A stretch of DNA of 64,000 bases, taken from Dyella caseinilytica. Its GTDB lineage: Bacteria; Pseudomonadota; Gammaproteobacteria; Xanthomonadales; Rhodanobacteraceae. Shown piece by piece: positions 1 through 9,054 of this stretch. The stretch is from positions 620,001 to 684,000 of the forward strand of contig NZ_CP064030.1 of NCBI RefSeq assembly GCF_016865235.1, given 5' to 3'. Each line of letters starts with the position of its first letter. Position 1 is the first letter of the stretch. A model generated the notes under the pieces. That model saw only the letters and a list, made by a program, of their open reading frames with translations, was not told the origin of the DNA and searched no databases. The position numbers and the translations under genes are program-made.

Positions 1-1138
1 CAGCACGTAGTACGCCCGGAATTCCGAACGTCAGGTGGTTGTCGAAATAGGTGAAACCGATAAAGGCGGCAAGAGCGTAATAGATATCCGGTAGCAGGTA
101 CGTCAACAGCGTGTTCTCGCCTGCGGATTTCACGAACGCCGCCCAGCGCGTGCGGCCCTTCATGTCGCAGGTCCAATAAAGCAGCAGGAATGCGAGGACT
201 GCCGCCCCCGCGCTTGCAAGCACCCACGTGGGCGTTGCCCGGATTTTGGAAATGCCGAGCGGTGCAAGTAACCAAGCCGCAGCGAACATGGATGCCGCAA
301 AGGTCAACGCTAACAGGATTCGGCGGTTGGTCGTTCGACTGGGATCGGAACGCAGGAAGAGAGTGGATGTGACGATGCCCGCCATGGTGATCGCCGGATG
401 AGCTCCATTACTGAATGGCCACACATAAAGTGGAAGCTTCGCAGGCCAGTCGATGACGTGCGCAACTGCAAGTGCGCAGAAGGCGATGAGCACGGCAAAC
501 CAAGCGAGGGGAGCCCACGTCCAATGCCGGCTTGGAATGTAGAGCAGCGCGACGGCGAAATAGGTGTATCCGATCAAACCGAGGATTTCAGGATACGAAC
601 CGTCGATCCACGCCGTGCCGCCACTGTCGGTGGCGCGACGGAAGATGGTGTAGACGAAGATCAGTAGGAGTAGGCCGACGCCTCGAAGAGCGAGATAGAC
701 CCGGCGGTGCTGAGGGTTGCGGCTGGGAACGAGCCAAAACAGTATGCCGCCGACGAGTCCCATGAGCGTCCACGCCGCGCCTGAAACCGGTACGAGCATG
801 AGCTTGGGGTCGACACTGTCGGCGTTGGCGAGGATCAACCCCAGCACGACCAGGCCGCATGAGCGTGATGCCACGTGTAGCCATAGCGAAGCGCGGGACG
901 GATTCTGCTGCAGTCTCCGCTCCACTGCCAGCGGCATCGACATGCCGACGATGAACAGGAAGAACGGAAAGACCATGTCGACGTAGGTCATCACGTCCTG
1001 CTCCGCATGCGCGTGATACGTCCACCAGGGAAGTCCGTGCACGCCGGCGAGCTCGTTGACGAAGATCATGACCGCCATCGTAAGTCCGCGAAAAATGTCG
1101 ATGGAGGCGACACGCTGCGCTGTGGATATCGTCGCCAT
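1..1138 (-). CDS. NagX-like (DUF5009 / heparan N-acetyltransferase-type) membrane protein, 3' end cut by window
   Basis: The frame reads from an ATG at 1138 to the window edge with no stop, so about 379 residues are seen and the C-terminus is missing. The N-terminus has the family hallmark SIDIFRGLTMAVMIFVNE followed by DMVFPFFLFIVGMSMPLA, then at least eight hydrophobic segments, matching the DUF5009 / heparan-alpha-glucosaminide N-acetyltransferase-like family to which NagX belongs. A GGAG lies about 10 bases before the start. It is the last gene of the minus-strand amino-sugar run and a paralogue of the gene at 4377-5450. The family is thought to modify amino sugars or their transport in the inner membrane; the exact reaction is not established in bacteria. 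A terminator-like hairpin at 1176-1210 separates it from the receptor gene. Family call is firm, substrate is inference. Confidence 0.85.
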   Translation of the reverse strand, partial: MATISTAQRVASIDIFRGLTMAVMIFVNELAGVHGLPWWTYHAHAEQDVMTYVDMVFPFFLFIVGMSMPLAVERRLQQNPSRASLWLHVASRSCGLVVLGLILANADSVDPKLMLVPVSGAAWTLMGLVGGILFWLVPSRNPQHRRVYLALRGVGLLLLIFVYTIFRRATDSGGTAWIDGSYPEILGLIGYTYFAVALLYIPSRHWTWAPLAWFAVLIAFCALAVAHVIDWPAKLPLYVWPFSNGAHPAITMAGIVTSTLFLRSDPSRTTNRRILLALTFAASMFAAAWLLAPLGISKIRATPTWVLASAGAAVLAFLLLYWTCDMKGRTRWAAFVKSAGENTLLTYLLPDIYYALAAFIGFTYFDNHLTFGIPGVLRA

Positions 1139-1175
1139 CGTTCGTTGCTCCAGTCTTTGAAGGGATGTTTATGCC

Positions 1176-1210
1176 GAGAAACCCCTCTCTCGTCGGACAC
1201 AAGAGAGGGG
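1176..1210 (-). terminator. Rho-independent-type terminator after the TonB-dependent receptor
   Basis: Perfect 9-bp arms CCCCTCTCT (1182-1190) and AGAGAGGGG (1202-1210) enclose an 11-base loop. On the minus strand the hairpin is followed by TTTCTC. It sits just after the receptor stop codon at 1230 and before the next minus-strand gene starting at 1138, so it may end or attenuate the operon there. Confidence 0.6.
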
Positions 1211-1229
1211 GCGTCTCAAATCAATATTT

Positions 1230-4200
1230 TCAGAACTTCTGGGAGTAGCGGATATACACCATCCGACCGTAATCGTAGGCCGGGTTGTAGACGTAGTTGG
1301 CGTCGAATCCGTTATAGCTACCGTAGGCATACGGACCAATGCGATTGAAAATATTGTTCGCACCCACCGAGATCGTCGCGTGCCACGGTGCATTCCAGTA
1401 CACCTGCAAATCATTGAAGGTGACCGATGGAACCTGCTGCATCGGATTCACGCCGACGCCGGGAGCGTAATAGTTCGGCAGTTGGCACGGAACAGCCGTA
1501 TCCAGCACGTTGTAGCATGCGTCCTTAAGGGGCGAGAAATAGCGCATCGTCCATTGCGCGCCGACGTTATGGTATGACCATGACACCGTGAAGTTGGAAC
1601 GTAGGCGCCAGTTGGACAACATGCCCGCTTCGTTGCTGACGGGAACGCCCTCATACTGGAGCACGTTGTACTTCGTCATGTAGGTAGAGTGCGAGTCAAC
1701 CTTGAATTGCCCGAACGAAAAGCCGGGAAGCGTGTAGGAAAGATCGACGTCGTAACCGGCGGTGTCCAGATAGCCTTGGTTTTCCTCGCCCATGAACAGG
1801 CCGCTCACCTGGAAGTTGTTGGCAGCCGATCGCTGAAACAGCGCGCAATCAGCTGCGATGCCAAGTTCGTAGCAATTATCCAATACCTCGTTGGGCTGGA
1901 TGCTCGAAATGACATTCCGTACGATGTATTTGTACCAGTCAATCGTTGCGTTGAAGCCCGTGAGATAGCTGGGACTGTAGACAAAACCGATCTGCGTGCT
2001 GCTGGACGTTTCCGGCTTAAGCTTCGGATTGCCGCCCTGTATGAACGGCCCGTACACGGGGATGTTGCCTGGCGTCGTGATCAACTGGCCCGGTGATTGT
2101 TCTTGCCCAAAGCCATTGGCGTATTCGGTACCGAGGCCTGCCGCAGTCAACGCGGCGATACTCAATGGCGGCTTTCCGCCGACGCCGTTGGCACAGTTTT
2201 TTGCCACCGTGCTGTTGTAGCGAGCCAAGCCATAGGTGACATCGCAAGGGTCGGTGAAGTAGGGATAAGTGGTCGTATCGCCCGCGTACAAATCGCCAAT
2301 CGTCGGCGCACGGAAGCCGGTGCCGTAGCTGGCGCGAACCAGCAGGTCGTCAATCGGCTTCCAGGTGAGCTTGAAAGAGCTGTTGTTCGTATTACCGAAG
2401 TTGTTGTAGTGCGAGAAGCGCTTCGCGATATCCAGATTCAGCGATTGTGCCCCGGGAAGATCCTTCAGCAGAGGCAGATTGATTTCGCCGTACGCCTCGC
2501 TGACGTTATACCCGCCGCTTGTCGGCTGCCCCGCCAGGTTGGTGGTGTAGCCCTCCGATGAGGGAATGTCGGGCGTGTCGTAGCCCGACACACTGCGATG
2601 AGACAAACCCATCGCCACATTCACGTCACCCGCCGGCAATTGGTAGACATCACCGCTGATATCCACCTGTGGACCTTTTTCCTGACTGCCATACACCTCG
2701 TGACCGAACGCTTCGATGTAGTTAAGCATGGCGGGGGTGTAGCCGCCGGGCCCGGCTAGCGCGTTCAAGGGTACGCAGCCCGCGATGACATTGCCCGGCG
2801 TGCCGCACTGCACGGCACCGTTGGATCCCATGAACGATGGGCCCAGTGCATTCATCAGGTTCGGCAGATAGATATTGCCGCTGGTGTAAATGTTGCCTTC
2901 GTATTTGGTCTCGTAATAGTAGGCGTCCCAATTGAACATGTGCTCGCCTACGTTGAAGAACCCTTCCAGGCCAAGGCTGTAACGGAAGTTCGTGACCTTG
3001 TTGGCGGTAATGCGCGGCATTTCGATCAGATAGCGCTGAAAGGACACGTCCTGCGGCGTTTGTCCCGGCGTGTTGTACGGGTTGTAATAGCTCTGCGCCG
3101 ACAACATGGGGTTCGTGAATTGCGGCTGCTGCGGATCGACGATACCCGGCGTAGACAAGGGCAGGCCGCCCAGCATCGATGTGTTGCCTTGCTGGTTATA
3201 GCTAGCACTGAAGGTGGCGGTAAGGTTGTTCTCGATATCGTAATGCCCCTGCGAGAACAGGTTCTTCATGCTGGTCGCGCTAAGCAATGAATATTGATTG
3301 TTGTAGTTGTACGTGTCGCCCGGTGCGATCACGTCGCCGTTGGCGCCGATGGTCGGCGCTACCTGCACATGGTAGTCGTTGTAGTTGCGCGGATTGCCGC
3401 CGTTGTTGAGTACCAGCGTATTACCGCTGGGATCATTGAGGATTTGTCCAAATGCGCCCTGCGTTTGCCAGGCGTCATAAGGAAATTTACAACTCAAAGG
3501 ACAGGCGCTGTAGTTGCGGTCAGCCGCGTTGATCGCGTCCTGATTCTGGTACTGCCCGGTGAAGACGATCGAACCGTGCTGGGTGGTCTTGCCGAGCGTT
3601 AGGGCATACTGCTGCTGCGTGCCGTCGCTGCCAGGCTGATATTGGCCGTCGTAAGTGTCCAGTTGCGCGCCGTTGAAATCTTTTTTGGTGATGATGTTGA
3701 CGACGCCGGCGATAGCGTCTGAGCCGTAGACCGCCGACGCACCGTCCGCCAGTACGTCGACATGGTCGATGATGGCGACAGGAATGGTGTCGAGGTTGGT
3801 GAGGCCATCATAAGAAGTGCCGACGCGCTTGCCATCGATCAACACCAGGGTGCGCTGCGCCCCGAGGCCGCGCAAGTCGACGAAGCTCCCTCCGGCATCT
3901 GGGCCTGAGTCATAGGGGTCGGATTTGCTCATATCCGAAGAGCTATTGCCGGACGTCACGTTCTGCAGAAACTGACCGACCGTGGCAAAGCCCTGCTTCT
4001 GAATGTCCTGCGCCGTGATGGTTACGACGGGCTGTGCCATTTCTACATCCACACTGCGTATCAGCGAGCCGGTAACCTGCACACCCTGCAAGGTCTTGGC
4101 ATTTTTGGAGCTGCCCTGTGTCGATGACTGATCCGTGCTCGACGTTTGCGGCGATGACGCTGTGGATTGTGATGCTGCATCCTGCGCCACTGCTGCGCCC

Positions 4201-4271
4201 GAATACCATGCTGCAGCGCTGAGCACTGCGCAGATCAAAACCGACAATGGCTTCTTTTGTTGCTTATACAT
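1230..4271 (-). CDS. TonB-dependent outer-membrane receptor of the amino-sugar locus
   Basis: This is a 1013-residue TonB-dependent receptor of the large carbohydrate-type class common in Xanthomonadales. The start at 4271 (MYKQQKKPLSVLICAVLS) gives a clean signal peptide ending near AAVAQ and has GGGGGAAG just upstream; a longer frame to 4325 adds residues with no signal character. The plug domain (about residues 60-190) shows VEMAQPVVTITAQDIQKQG and the motif VDVLADGASAVYGSDAIAGVVNI. The C-terminal barrel ends in an aromatic residue (MVYIRYSQKF), as required for outer-membrane insertion. It lies between a GH20 hexosaminidase with NagX upstream and another NagX-like gene downstream, so chito-oligosaccharides or related amino-sugar glycans are the likely cargo. 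The cargo is inferred from context only. Confidence 0.92.
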   Translation of the reverse strand: MYKQQKKPLSVLICAVLSAAAWYSGAAVAQDAASQSTASSPQTSSTDQSSTQGSSKNAKTLQGVQVTGSLIRSVDVEMAQPVVTITAQDIQKQGFATVGQFLQNVTSGNSSSDMSKSDPYDSGPDAGGSFVDLRGLGAQRTLVLIDGKRVGTSYDGLTNLDTIPVAIIDHVDVLADGASAVYGSDAIAGVVNIITKKDFNGAQLDTYDGQYQPGSDGTQQQYALTLGKTTQHGSIVFTGQYQNQDAINAADRNYSACPLSCKFPYDAWQTQGAFGQILNDPSGNTLVLNNGGNPRNYNDYHVQVAPTIGANGDVIAPGDTYNYNNQYSLLSATSMKNLFSQGHYDIENNLTATFSASYNQQGNTSMLGGLPLSTPGIVDPQQPQFTNPMLSAQSYYNPYNTPGQTPQDVSFQRYLIEMPRITANKVTNFRYSLGLEGFFNVGEHMFNWDAYYYETKYEGNIYTSGNIYLPNLMNALGPSFMGSNGAVQCGTPGNVIAGCVPLNALAGPGGYTPAMLNYIEAFGHEVYGSQEKGPQVDISGDVYQLPAGDVNVAMGLSHRSVSGYDTPDIPSSEGYTTNLAGQPTSGGYNVSEAYGEINLPLLKDLPGAQSLNLDIAKRFSHYNNFGNTNNSSFKLTWKPIDDLLVRASYGTGFRAPTIGDLYAGDTTTYPYFTDPCDVTYGLARYNSTVAKNCANGVGGKPPLSIAALTAAGLGTEYANGFGQEQSPGQLITTPGNIPVYGPFIQGGNPKLKPETSSSTQIGFVYSPSYLTGFNATIDWYKYIVRNVISSIQPNEVLDNCYELGIAADCALFQRSAANNFQVSGLFMGEENQGYLDTAGYDVDLSYTLPGFSFGQFKVDSHSTYMTKYNVLQYEGVPVSNEAGMLSNWRLRSNFTVSWSYHNVGAQWTMRYFSPLKDACYNVLDTAVPCQLPNYYAPGVGVNPMQQVPSVTFNDLQVYWNAPWHATISVGANNIFNRIGPYAYGSYNGFDANYVYNPAYDYGRMVYIRYSQKF

Positions 4272-4376
4272 GTCTTCCCCCATCCAGGCTCTTAGGCATG
4301 CCTGACGCGTTCGTTGTGATGACACCGGGACGGGATTGCCCGATGCTCCTCCCCTTTTGCAGATAACTCTTATGCG

Positions 4377-5450
4377 TCAGAGCTTTGCATACCAACCCTG
4401 ACGATCCATTGCCCAAACGATGACCCACCAAACCGCAACAAACGCGACGGCAAAAGCCAGCGACGCGATGTAGGGACCCGCCATCGGCGTGATCCAGTTG
4501 GAGAACAGATGCTGATAGAGCGGATCCTGCCAACCCAGCGCGGGCAGGATGACTTGCAGCAATTCCGAACCCGCGTACGCGGCGATGGCATTGACGCCAA
4601 AGCGTCGCCCGATGGCCGGCCAGCCACGTTGATCAATGCACACGTGGAACAGCACCAGAGCCAGGGTGGACCAGCCAGCGCACCAGAGCACAAACGATGA
4701 AGTCCACAAATTTTTATTGAGTGGCAACACCATCGACCACAGGGCACCGGCAAGCAGCATGATGACGCCTGCAACCAGCAGCGCCTTTTGATTGCCTGCG
4801 CGCAGCCAGCTCCCCATGCGCAAGCCAAGTAACGCCGTACCGATGGATGGAAGGGTGCTGAGCAGGCCTTCCGGATCGTGCCCGCGACCGGTAGCCGGAT
4901 CGATGAGATAGACGAAGTGACCGAACACCGCCGTATCGGTGCGGCTGACGATGTTCACCCAACGGTCCAGCGAGCCGCCCAGTATGAGGAGCCCCCAATA
5001 GCCCAGTAGCAGTACAGCGATCGCGCTCCATTGCGTGCGCGGCTTCGTGTACAGCGCAAACAGAGCCGTTGCCGCGAAGCACACGCCAATGCGCTGCAAC
5101 ACACCCGGGAAGCGCATGTGCTCACCGGGATCCCACCACCATGCCAAGACATGCAACAGCAAGCCCAGGCCGATGATACGCAACGCGCGCCACAGTGCTG
5201 TACGCGCCAGTTCGCCTGCTGCCACGCCCTGTTCGTGACGCGGCACCAGCGAAAAGGCCGTCGATACACCGACGACAAAAAGGAAGAACGGAAATATCAG
5301 ATCAGTAGGCGTGCATCCGTTCCATGGCGAATGATCCAGCGGTGCAAAAACATGATCCCAGTCACCTGGATCATTGACCAGCAACATGGCAGCGACGGTG
5401 CAGCCACGCAGGGCGTCGAGAGAGGCTAGGCGTTTGGATGGCACGGTCAT
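4377..5450 (-). CDS. nagX: NagX-like inner-membrane protein (DUF5009, HGSNAT-type)
   Basis: A 357-residue polytopic membrane protein opening with KRLASLDALRGCTVAAMLLV and TDLIFPFFLFVVGVSTAFSL, the signature of the NagX/DUF5009 family related to eukaryotic heparan-alpha-glucosaminide N-acetyltransferase. About ten hydrophobic segments follow. The start at 5450 (MTVPSKRLASL) is preferred over two upstream ATGs because AGGTGA lies six bases before it. NagX is a recurrent member of N-acetylglucosamine regulons in Xanthomonadales. Here it sits between the GH20 gene (50 bases from its end to the earliest possible start of nagX) and the receptor gene on the same strand. Its biochemical role is not settled; assignment of the name rests on family plus context. 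Confidence 0.85.
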   Translation of the reverse strand: MTVPSKRLASLDALRGCTVAAMLLVNDPGDWDHVFAPLDHSPWNGCTPTDLIFPFFLFVVGVSTAFSLVPRHEQGVAAGELARTALWRALRIIGLGLLLHVLAWWWDPGEHMRFPGVLQRIGVCFAATALFALYTKPRTQWSAIAVLLLGYWGLLILGGSLDRWVNIVSRTDTAVFGHFVYLIDPATGRGHDPEGLLSTLPSIGTALLGLRMGSWLRAGNQKALLVAGVIMLLAGALWSMVLPLNKNLWTSSFVLWCAGWSTLALVLFHVCIDQRGWPAIGRRFGVNAIAAYAGSELLQVILPALGWQDPLYQHLFSNWITPMAGPYIASLAFAVAFVAVWWVIVWAMDRQGWYAKL

Positions 5451-5550
5451 GGGTTCACCTGTGTTGCGTGGATATGCCGACGCTGTTTCCATTTCTCGCA
5501 AGCAAGAAGGGATGAAGATGCGTGGTGTTGCTGTTTGCGTTGTTCGCTGG

Positions 5551-7914
5551 TCATTTTTCAGGCAGCCATTGAATGCGATCCAGCGCGTAAAACGATCCTT
5601 CGGTCGGAGCGGTGAAGATCAAGCACAGGCCGTGTGTGCCTTGTTGCGGTGGCACACTTGCGTCAAGTGAAAAACGTCGCTCGCTGCGTGCGGGATCAGG
5701 CAACGGCATGCTGGCGATGACAGCGCCAGTGCAAGTGTCTCGGTGGATGACCAGTTCGCCGTAAGGCGTAGCGTGAGGATGTGACACCACCAGCTTCTGG
5801 TCGTGTGCCAAGGCATAGTTGCGTTCCAGCCTGACAACGTCAGCGTGGACCTTGCCGATACCATTCAATCGTGTCGCCGGATAAAGCTGGCAAGCGTTGA
5901 AGCTGTTGGTGAGGAAGACCGGCGCCAGGCTGTTCGCATCGGGCATCGGTTGCATGCGCATCAGGTCTTGGTCACCCGGGCACTGCGGTAGCTCCACGCC
6001 TTTGTGGCTTAGCAGGGTGGTGCGATCCAATACGCGTGTTTCCATCGCGCCGAGCAGACTGCCATCGTCGGCGTACGTGGCGGCACGCAACGTGGCAGGT
6101 AGCTTGACGTTGATGGGCTTGGTATACAGCGTCGCGTTCGGGTTGGGCGCGCCGCCATCGAGTGTGTAGCGGATATGACCGTATTGCGCCTGGTTTTGTA
6201 GCGTTACCTGTGCGCTCCCGCTATCCAATGCAGCGTTAATGTCCAATACGGCTGATGGTGCAAAGGCGCTATTGGAATAACTGATGTGCTGTGTCGAGTA
6301 ACGCGCGAATTGGGCTGGTATGCGAACCAGGAAGCCTTGCCAGTTCCGCGTTGCGGCGGGGGACCACACTGCTTCGCTTAAAGCGTCCAGGCGAGGAAAG
6401 ATCGCTTGCTGCACGTGCTGCATGCTGGGCAGGTGCTCGGTCCATACGTTGGCTTGTGCGCCCAATACGTGCGCAGCCTGTGATGGATTCAGAGCCTTCG
6501 GTACGGGATCAAACGCGTAGACGTTGGTGAGATCGAGTTCGGGGGCGCGCCCGGCGATCTCCTGTGGCAAGTCGCTTTGCACGTTATCGAAATACACGTC
6601 GGGCGAGGGCGACATCACCACGTCGTGATTCATCTTTGCGGCTTTGATGGCGCCATCGGCACCGCGCCAGGACATGACGGTGGCATCAGCCGGTACGCCG
6701 CCATCGAGGATTTCATCCCAACCAATCAGCCGGCGTCCGTGGCTGGTCAGATACGCGCCCAGCCGGCCCATGAACCAGCCCTGCAAAGCGTCTTCGTCTT
6801 TCAGATGCAAGGCGTGCATCTTCGCCTGCACGGCTGGTGATGCTTGCCACTGATCCTTGATCGCTTCGTCGCCACCAAGATGGATGTAGTGCGATGGGAA
6901 CAACGCCATCACCTCATCCAGTACGTTTTCAATGAACTGGAAGCTCGCATCGTCGACGTTGTAGAGATAGGGATTGATGCCCCAATCGGCTGACACATTG
7001 GGTCGACCGCCAGTCACGCCAACGTCGGGATACGAGGCGATGACCGCTTGCGCGTGGCCAGGCATGTCCAGTTCCGGCACGATGGTGATCTGGCGCGCGG
7101 CGGCATACGCCACCACTTCACGGATCTGCTCCTGCGTATAGAACCCGCCGTAACGCTGCGGCTCGCCATCGTGCCCAGCATCGGGTGGCGTGCGCCAAGC
7201 ACCGATACGCGTCAGCTCGGGATAACGCTTGATTTCGATGCGCCAGCCTTGATCATCCGTAAGATGCCAATGAAACACGTTGAGCTTGTGCTGGGCCATT
7301 TGATCCAGCAGTTGTTTCACGTCCGCGACGGACTGCATGTGTCTTGAGGAATCCAGCATCAGTCCACGCCAGGTGAAACGTGGTTGGTCCTGGATGTTCA
7401 ATTGCGGCACGTTCACCGCGCCCTTTTGCGCGTTCGGTGTAAGTAGTTGCCACAGTGTGATCGCGCCGTAAAACACGCCAGCTTCGTCGCGGGCATTGAT
7501 GCGTATACCCTTGCTGGTGATGACCAACGCATAGCCTTCGTGCGCGAGCACCGGGGCCTGTGGATCGCGACGAAGCACAATGGCGTTGATTGGCGTGGTG
7601 CCGTCGGCGTCTTTCACCGTCAGTGACAAACCGCGCGTGCGACGAAGCAGATCCGCCAGATAGTTGGCCGTGAGCCGTGTTGCGGGATCATGGTCGGCGA
7701 TCACGATGGGCGTATGGGCACTCACCGGGAACTCGCCCTTGCCGATATCCACCTGCGATGGCCATGGCATGAGTGGCAGCATCGGCTCGGGAGTTGTTTG
7801 GGCGGCAACGATGACATCGCTCAGCACCAGGCACACGAGCAAGCTTGTCAGGCGCGCAACGCAACGCCATCGCCTGGCAAAGGCCGTCGCGCTGGGTGTC
7901 TTGCGGTGCTGCAT
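5551..7914 (-). CDS. Secreted beta-N-acetylhexosaminidase, glycoside hydrolase family 20
   Basis: A 787-residue exported enzyme predicted to release terminal N-acetylglucosamine (or N-acetylgalactosamine) from chito-oligosaccharides or glycans in the periplasm or outside. The start at 7914 has GGAGGGGAG upstream and yields a signal peptide ending near IVAAQ; the frame upstream of it is not needed. Order: GH20b-like N-terminal domain (about 45-165), catalytic TIM barrel (about 180-510) with GLMLDSSRH, NVFHWHLTDDQGWRIEIKRYP and the catalytic pair HLGGDE (Asp349-Glu350), then a chitobiase/hexosaminidase-type C-terminal beta domain with RYTLDGGAPNPNATLY. GH20 enzymes use substrate-assisted catalysis with this Asp-Glu pair. 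It lies between a ROK kinase gene upstream and nagX downstream, which fits extracellular hydrolysis followed by uptake and phosphorylation. Confidence 0.95.
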   Translation of the reverse strand: MQHRKTPSATAFARRWRCVARLTSLLVCLVLSDVIVAAQTTPEPMLPLMPWPSQVDIGKGEFPVSAHTPIVIADHDPATRLTANYLADLLRRTRGLSLTVKDADGTTPINAIVLRRDPQAPVLAHEGYALVITSKGIRINARDEAGVFYGAITLWQLLTPNAQKGAVNVPQLNIQDQPRFTWRGLMLDSSRHMQSVADVKQLLDQMAQHKLNVFHWHLTDDQGWRIEIKRYPELTRIGAWRTPPDAGHDGEPQRYGGFYTQEQIREVVAYAAARQITIVPELDMPGHAQAVIASYPDVGVTGGRPNVSADWGINPYLYNVDDASFQFIENVLDEVMALFPSHYIHLGGDEAIKDQWQASPAVQAKMHALHLKDEDALQGWFMGRLGAYLTSHGRRLIGWDEILDGGVPADATVMSWRGADGAIKAAKMNHDVVMSPSPDVYFDNVQSDLPQEIAGRAPELDLTNVYAFDPVPKALNPSQAAHVLGAQANVWTEHLPSMQHVQQAIFPRLDALSEAVWSPAATRNWQGFLVRIPAQFARYSTQHISYSNSAFAPSAVLDINAALDSGSAQVTLQNQAQYGHIRYTLDGGAPNPNATLYTKPINVKLPATLRAATYADDGSLLGAMETRVLDRTTLLSHKGVELPQCPGDQDLMRMQPMPDANSLAPVFLTNSFNACQLYPATRLNGIGKVHADVVRLERNYALAHDQKLVVSHPHATPYGELVIHRDTCTGAVIASMPLPDPARSERRFSLDASVPPQQGTHGLCLIFTAPTEGSFYALDRIQWLPEK

Positions 7915-8004
7915 GATGTGTTCTCCCCTCCAGTAATGAACCTTCAATCCCGGTTGTTGGTGGCAAGTACGGCTCCCCAGCCGCGGCTTGCCCAATCCGG
8001 ATTG

Positions 8005-9054
8005 CTATGGGTATTGCGTAGCTTTGTGTAGCCCTTTCGGCGATGGATCCTCATTTCTGTCAGCGTCATCGCTGGATGCTTCGAACATCGTTGAAGGCAG
8101 TGCCGGGGTACCTGCTGCGCGACGCGCCAGTTCCAATGCACCCCACAGTGGCGCGTCGTTGACGAATCGCGCGCTCACCAATGTCGGCGGGAAAGGCACC
8201 AGCCGCTGAAGCAGCTTGGTCAAATCGGGTTCCAAAACCGGGTATTGCTGGCTGACACCGCCGCCGATGGCGATGCGTTCCACATCCAAGGCGATCGACA
8301 GATTTACTAACTGCGATGCCAGCGCATGAAGTCTGCGCTGGAGTTCAAGCGTGGCTTTAGGGTCGGTGCTGCGAAACAGATCTCTGGCATCCCGTTCGGG
8401 ACCCCAAAGATCGCGCGCCAGGATATCCAGCGAGGTGCCGGAGAACATCGCTTCCATCGGCGCGACACCTTCGCGCAGACCGCGCCAGTCCGTCGGTGCA
8501 AGGTGATCCAGAAACGGTGTCAGCTGATAGCCAATTTCCAGCGCAGCGCCGTTGCGTCCGCGGTACACCTCGCCGTGGATGATGGCTGCGGCGGAAAGCC
8601 CCGTGCCGATATTCACGTAGAGCGCATGGTCTGCGCCATGCAGACTGCCCCAGGTGTGTTCGGCAAGAGCACCGGCTTTTACATCGTTGTCCAAGGTGAT
8701 GACAGGCGTGGCAAACGCTGCGGCGAGTTGTCCATACAGATCCAACCCTTCCAAGCCCGGGGTGTTGGGCGCCATCAACAAGTGGTTATCACGCACCACG
8801 CCGGGAAAGACTGCCGCTACCCCGCGCAGGTGAGGAACGTTATCGAGCTGAGCACATTGTTTCGCCGCCACGATGATTCGGTGCAAGGCGGCAGCGCCCG
8901 TCAGTCCGGGAGCGTGTGTATCCAACAGGGTACGATTCAATTGCCCTGTGGACGTGTCGTAGCACGCTATTTGCGTCTTGGTTCCACCGACATCGATCGC
9001 GATAAGCACGCCATGCGACGGAGTGGATGAGTTGAGGGGGGCGAGTCGGCTCAT
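8005..9054 (-). CDS. ROK-family sugar kinase (predicted N-acetylglucosamine/hexose kinase) lacking the zinc motif
   Basis: A 349-residue ROK-type kinase. The phosphate-binding loop IAIDVGGTKTQIA is near the N-terminus, the catalytic aspartate is in TLDNDVKAGALAEHTWG, and the adenosine-binding GGGVSQQYP lies near the C-terminus. The start at 9054 overlaps the permease stop (ATGA), so the two are translationally coupled; a longer frame to 9231 runs back inside the permease gene. Unlike classical ROK enzymes it has no CxCGxxGC zinc cluster, and the usual GExGH sequence is replaced by ALEIGYQL, with Tyr for His. The context (GH20, NagX, receptor) suggests phosphorylation of an amino sugar, but glucose or another hexose cannot be excluded from sequence. 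Confidence 0.85.
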   Translation of the reverse strand: MSRLAPLNSSTPSHGVLIAIDVGGTKTQIACYDTSTGQLNRTLLDTHAPGLTGAAALHRIIVAAKQCAQLDNVPHLRGVAAVFPGVVRDNHLLMAPNTPGLEGLDLYGQLAAAFATPVITLDNDVKAGALAEHTWGSLHGADHALYVNIGTGLSAAAIIHGEVYRGRNGAALEIGYQLTPFLDHLAPTDWRGLREGVAPMEAMFSGTSLDILARDLWGPERDARDLFRSTDPKATLELQRRLHALASQLVNLSIALDVERIAIGGGVSQQYPVLEPDLTKLLQRLVPFPPTLVSARFVNDAPLWGALELARRAAGTPALPSTMFEASSDDADRNEDPSPKGLHKATQYP

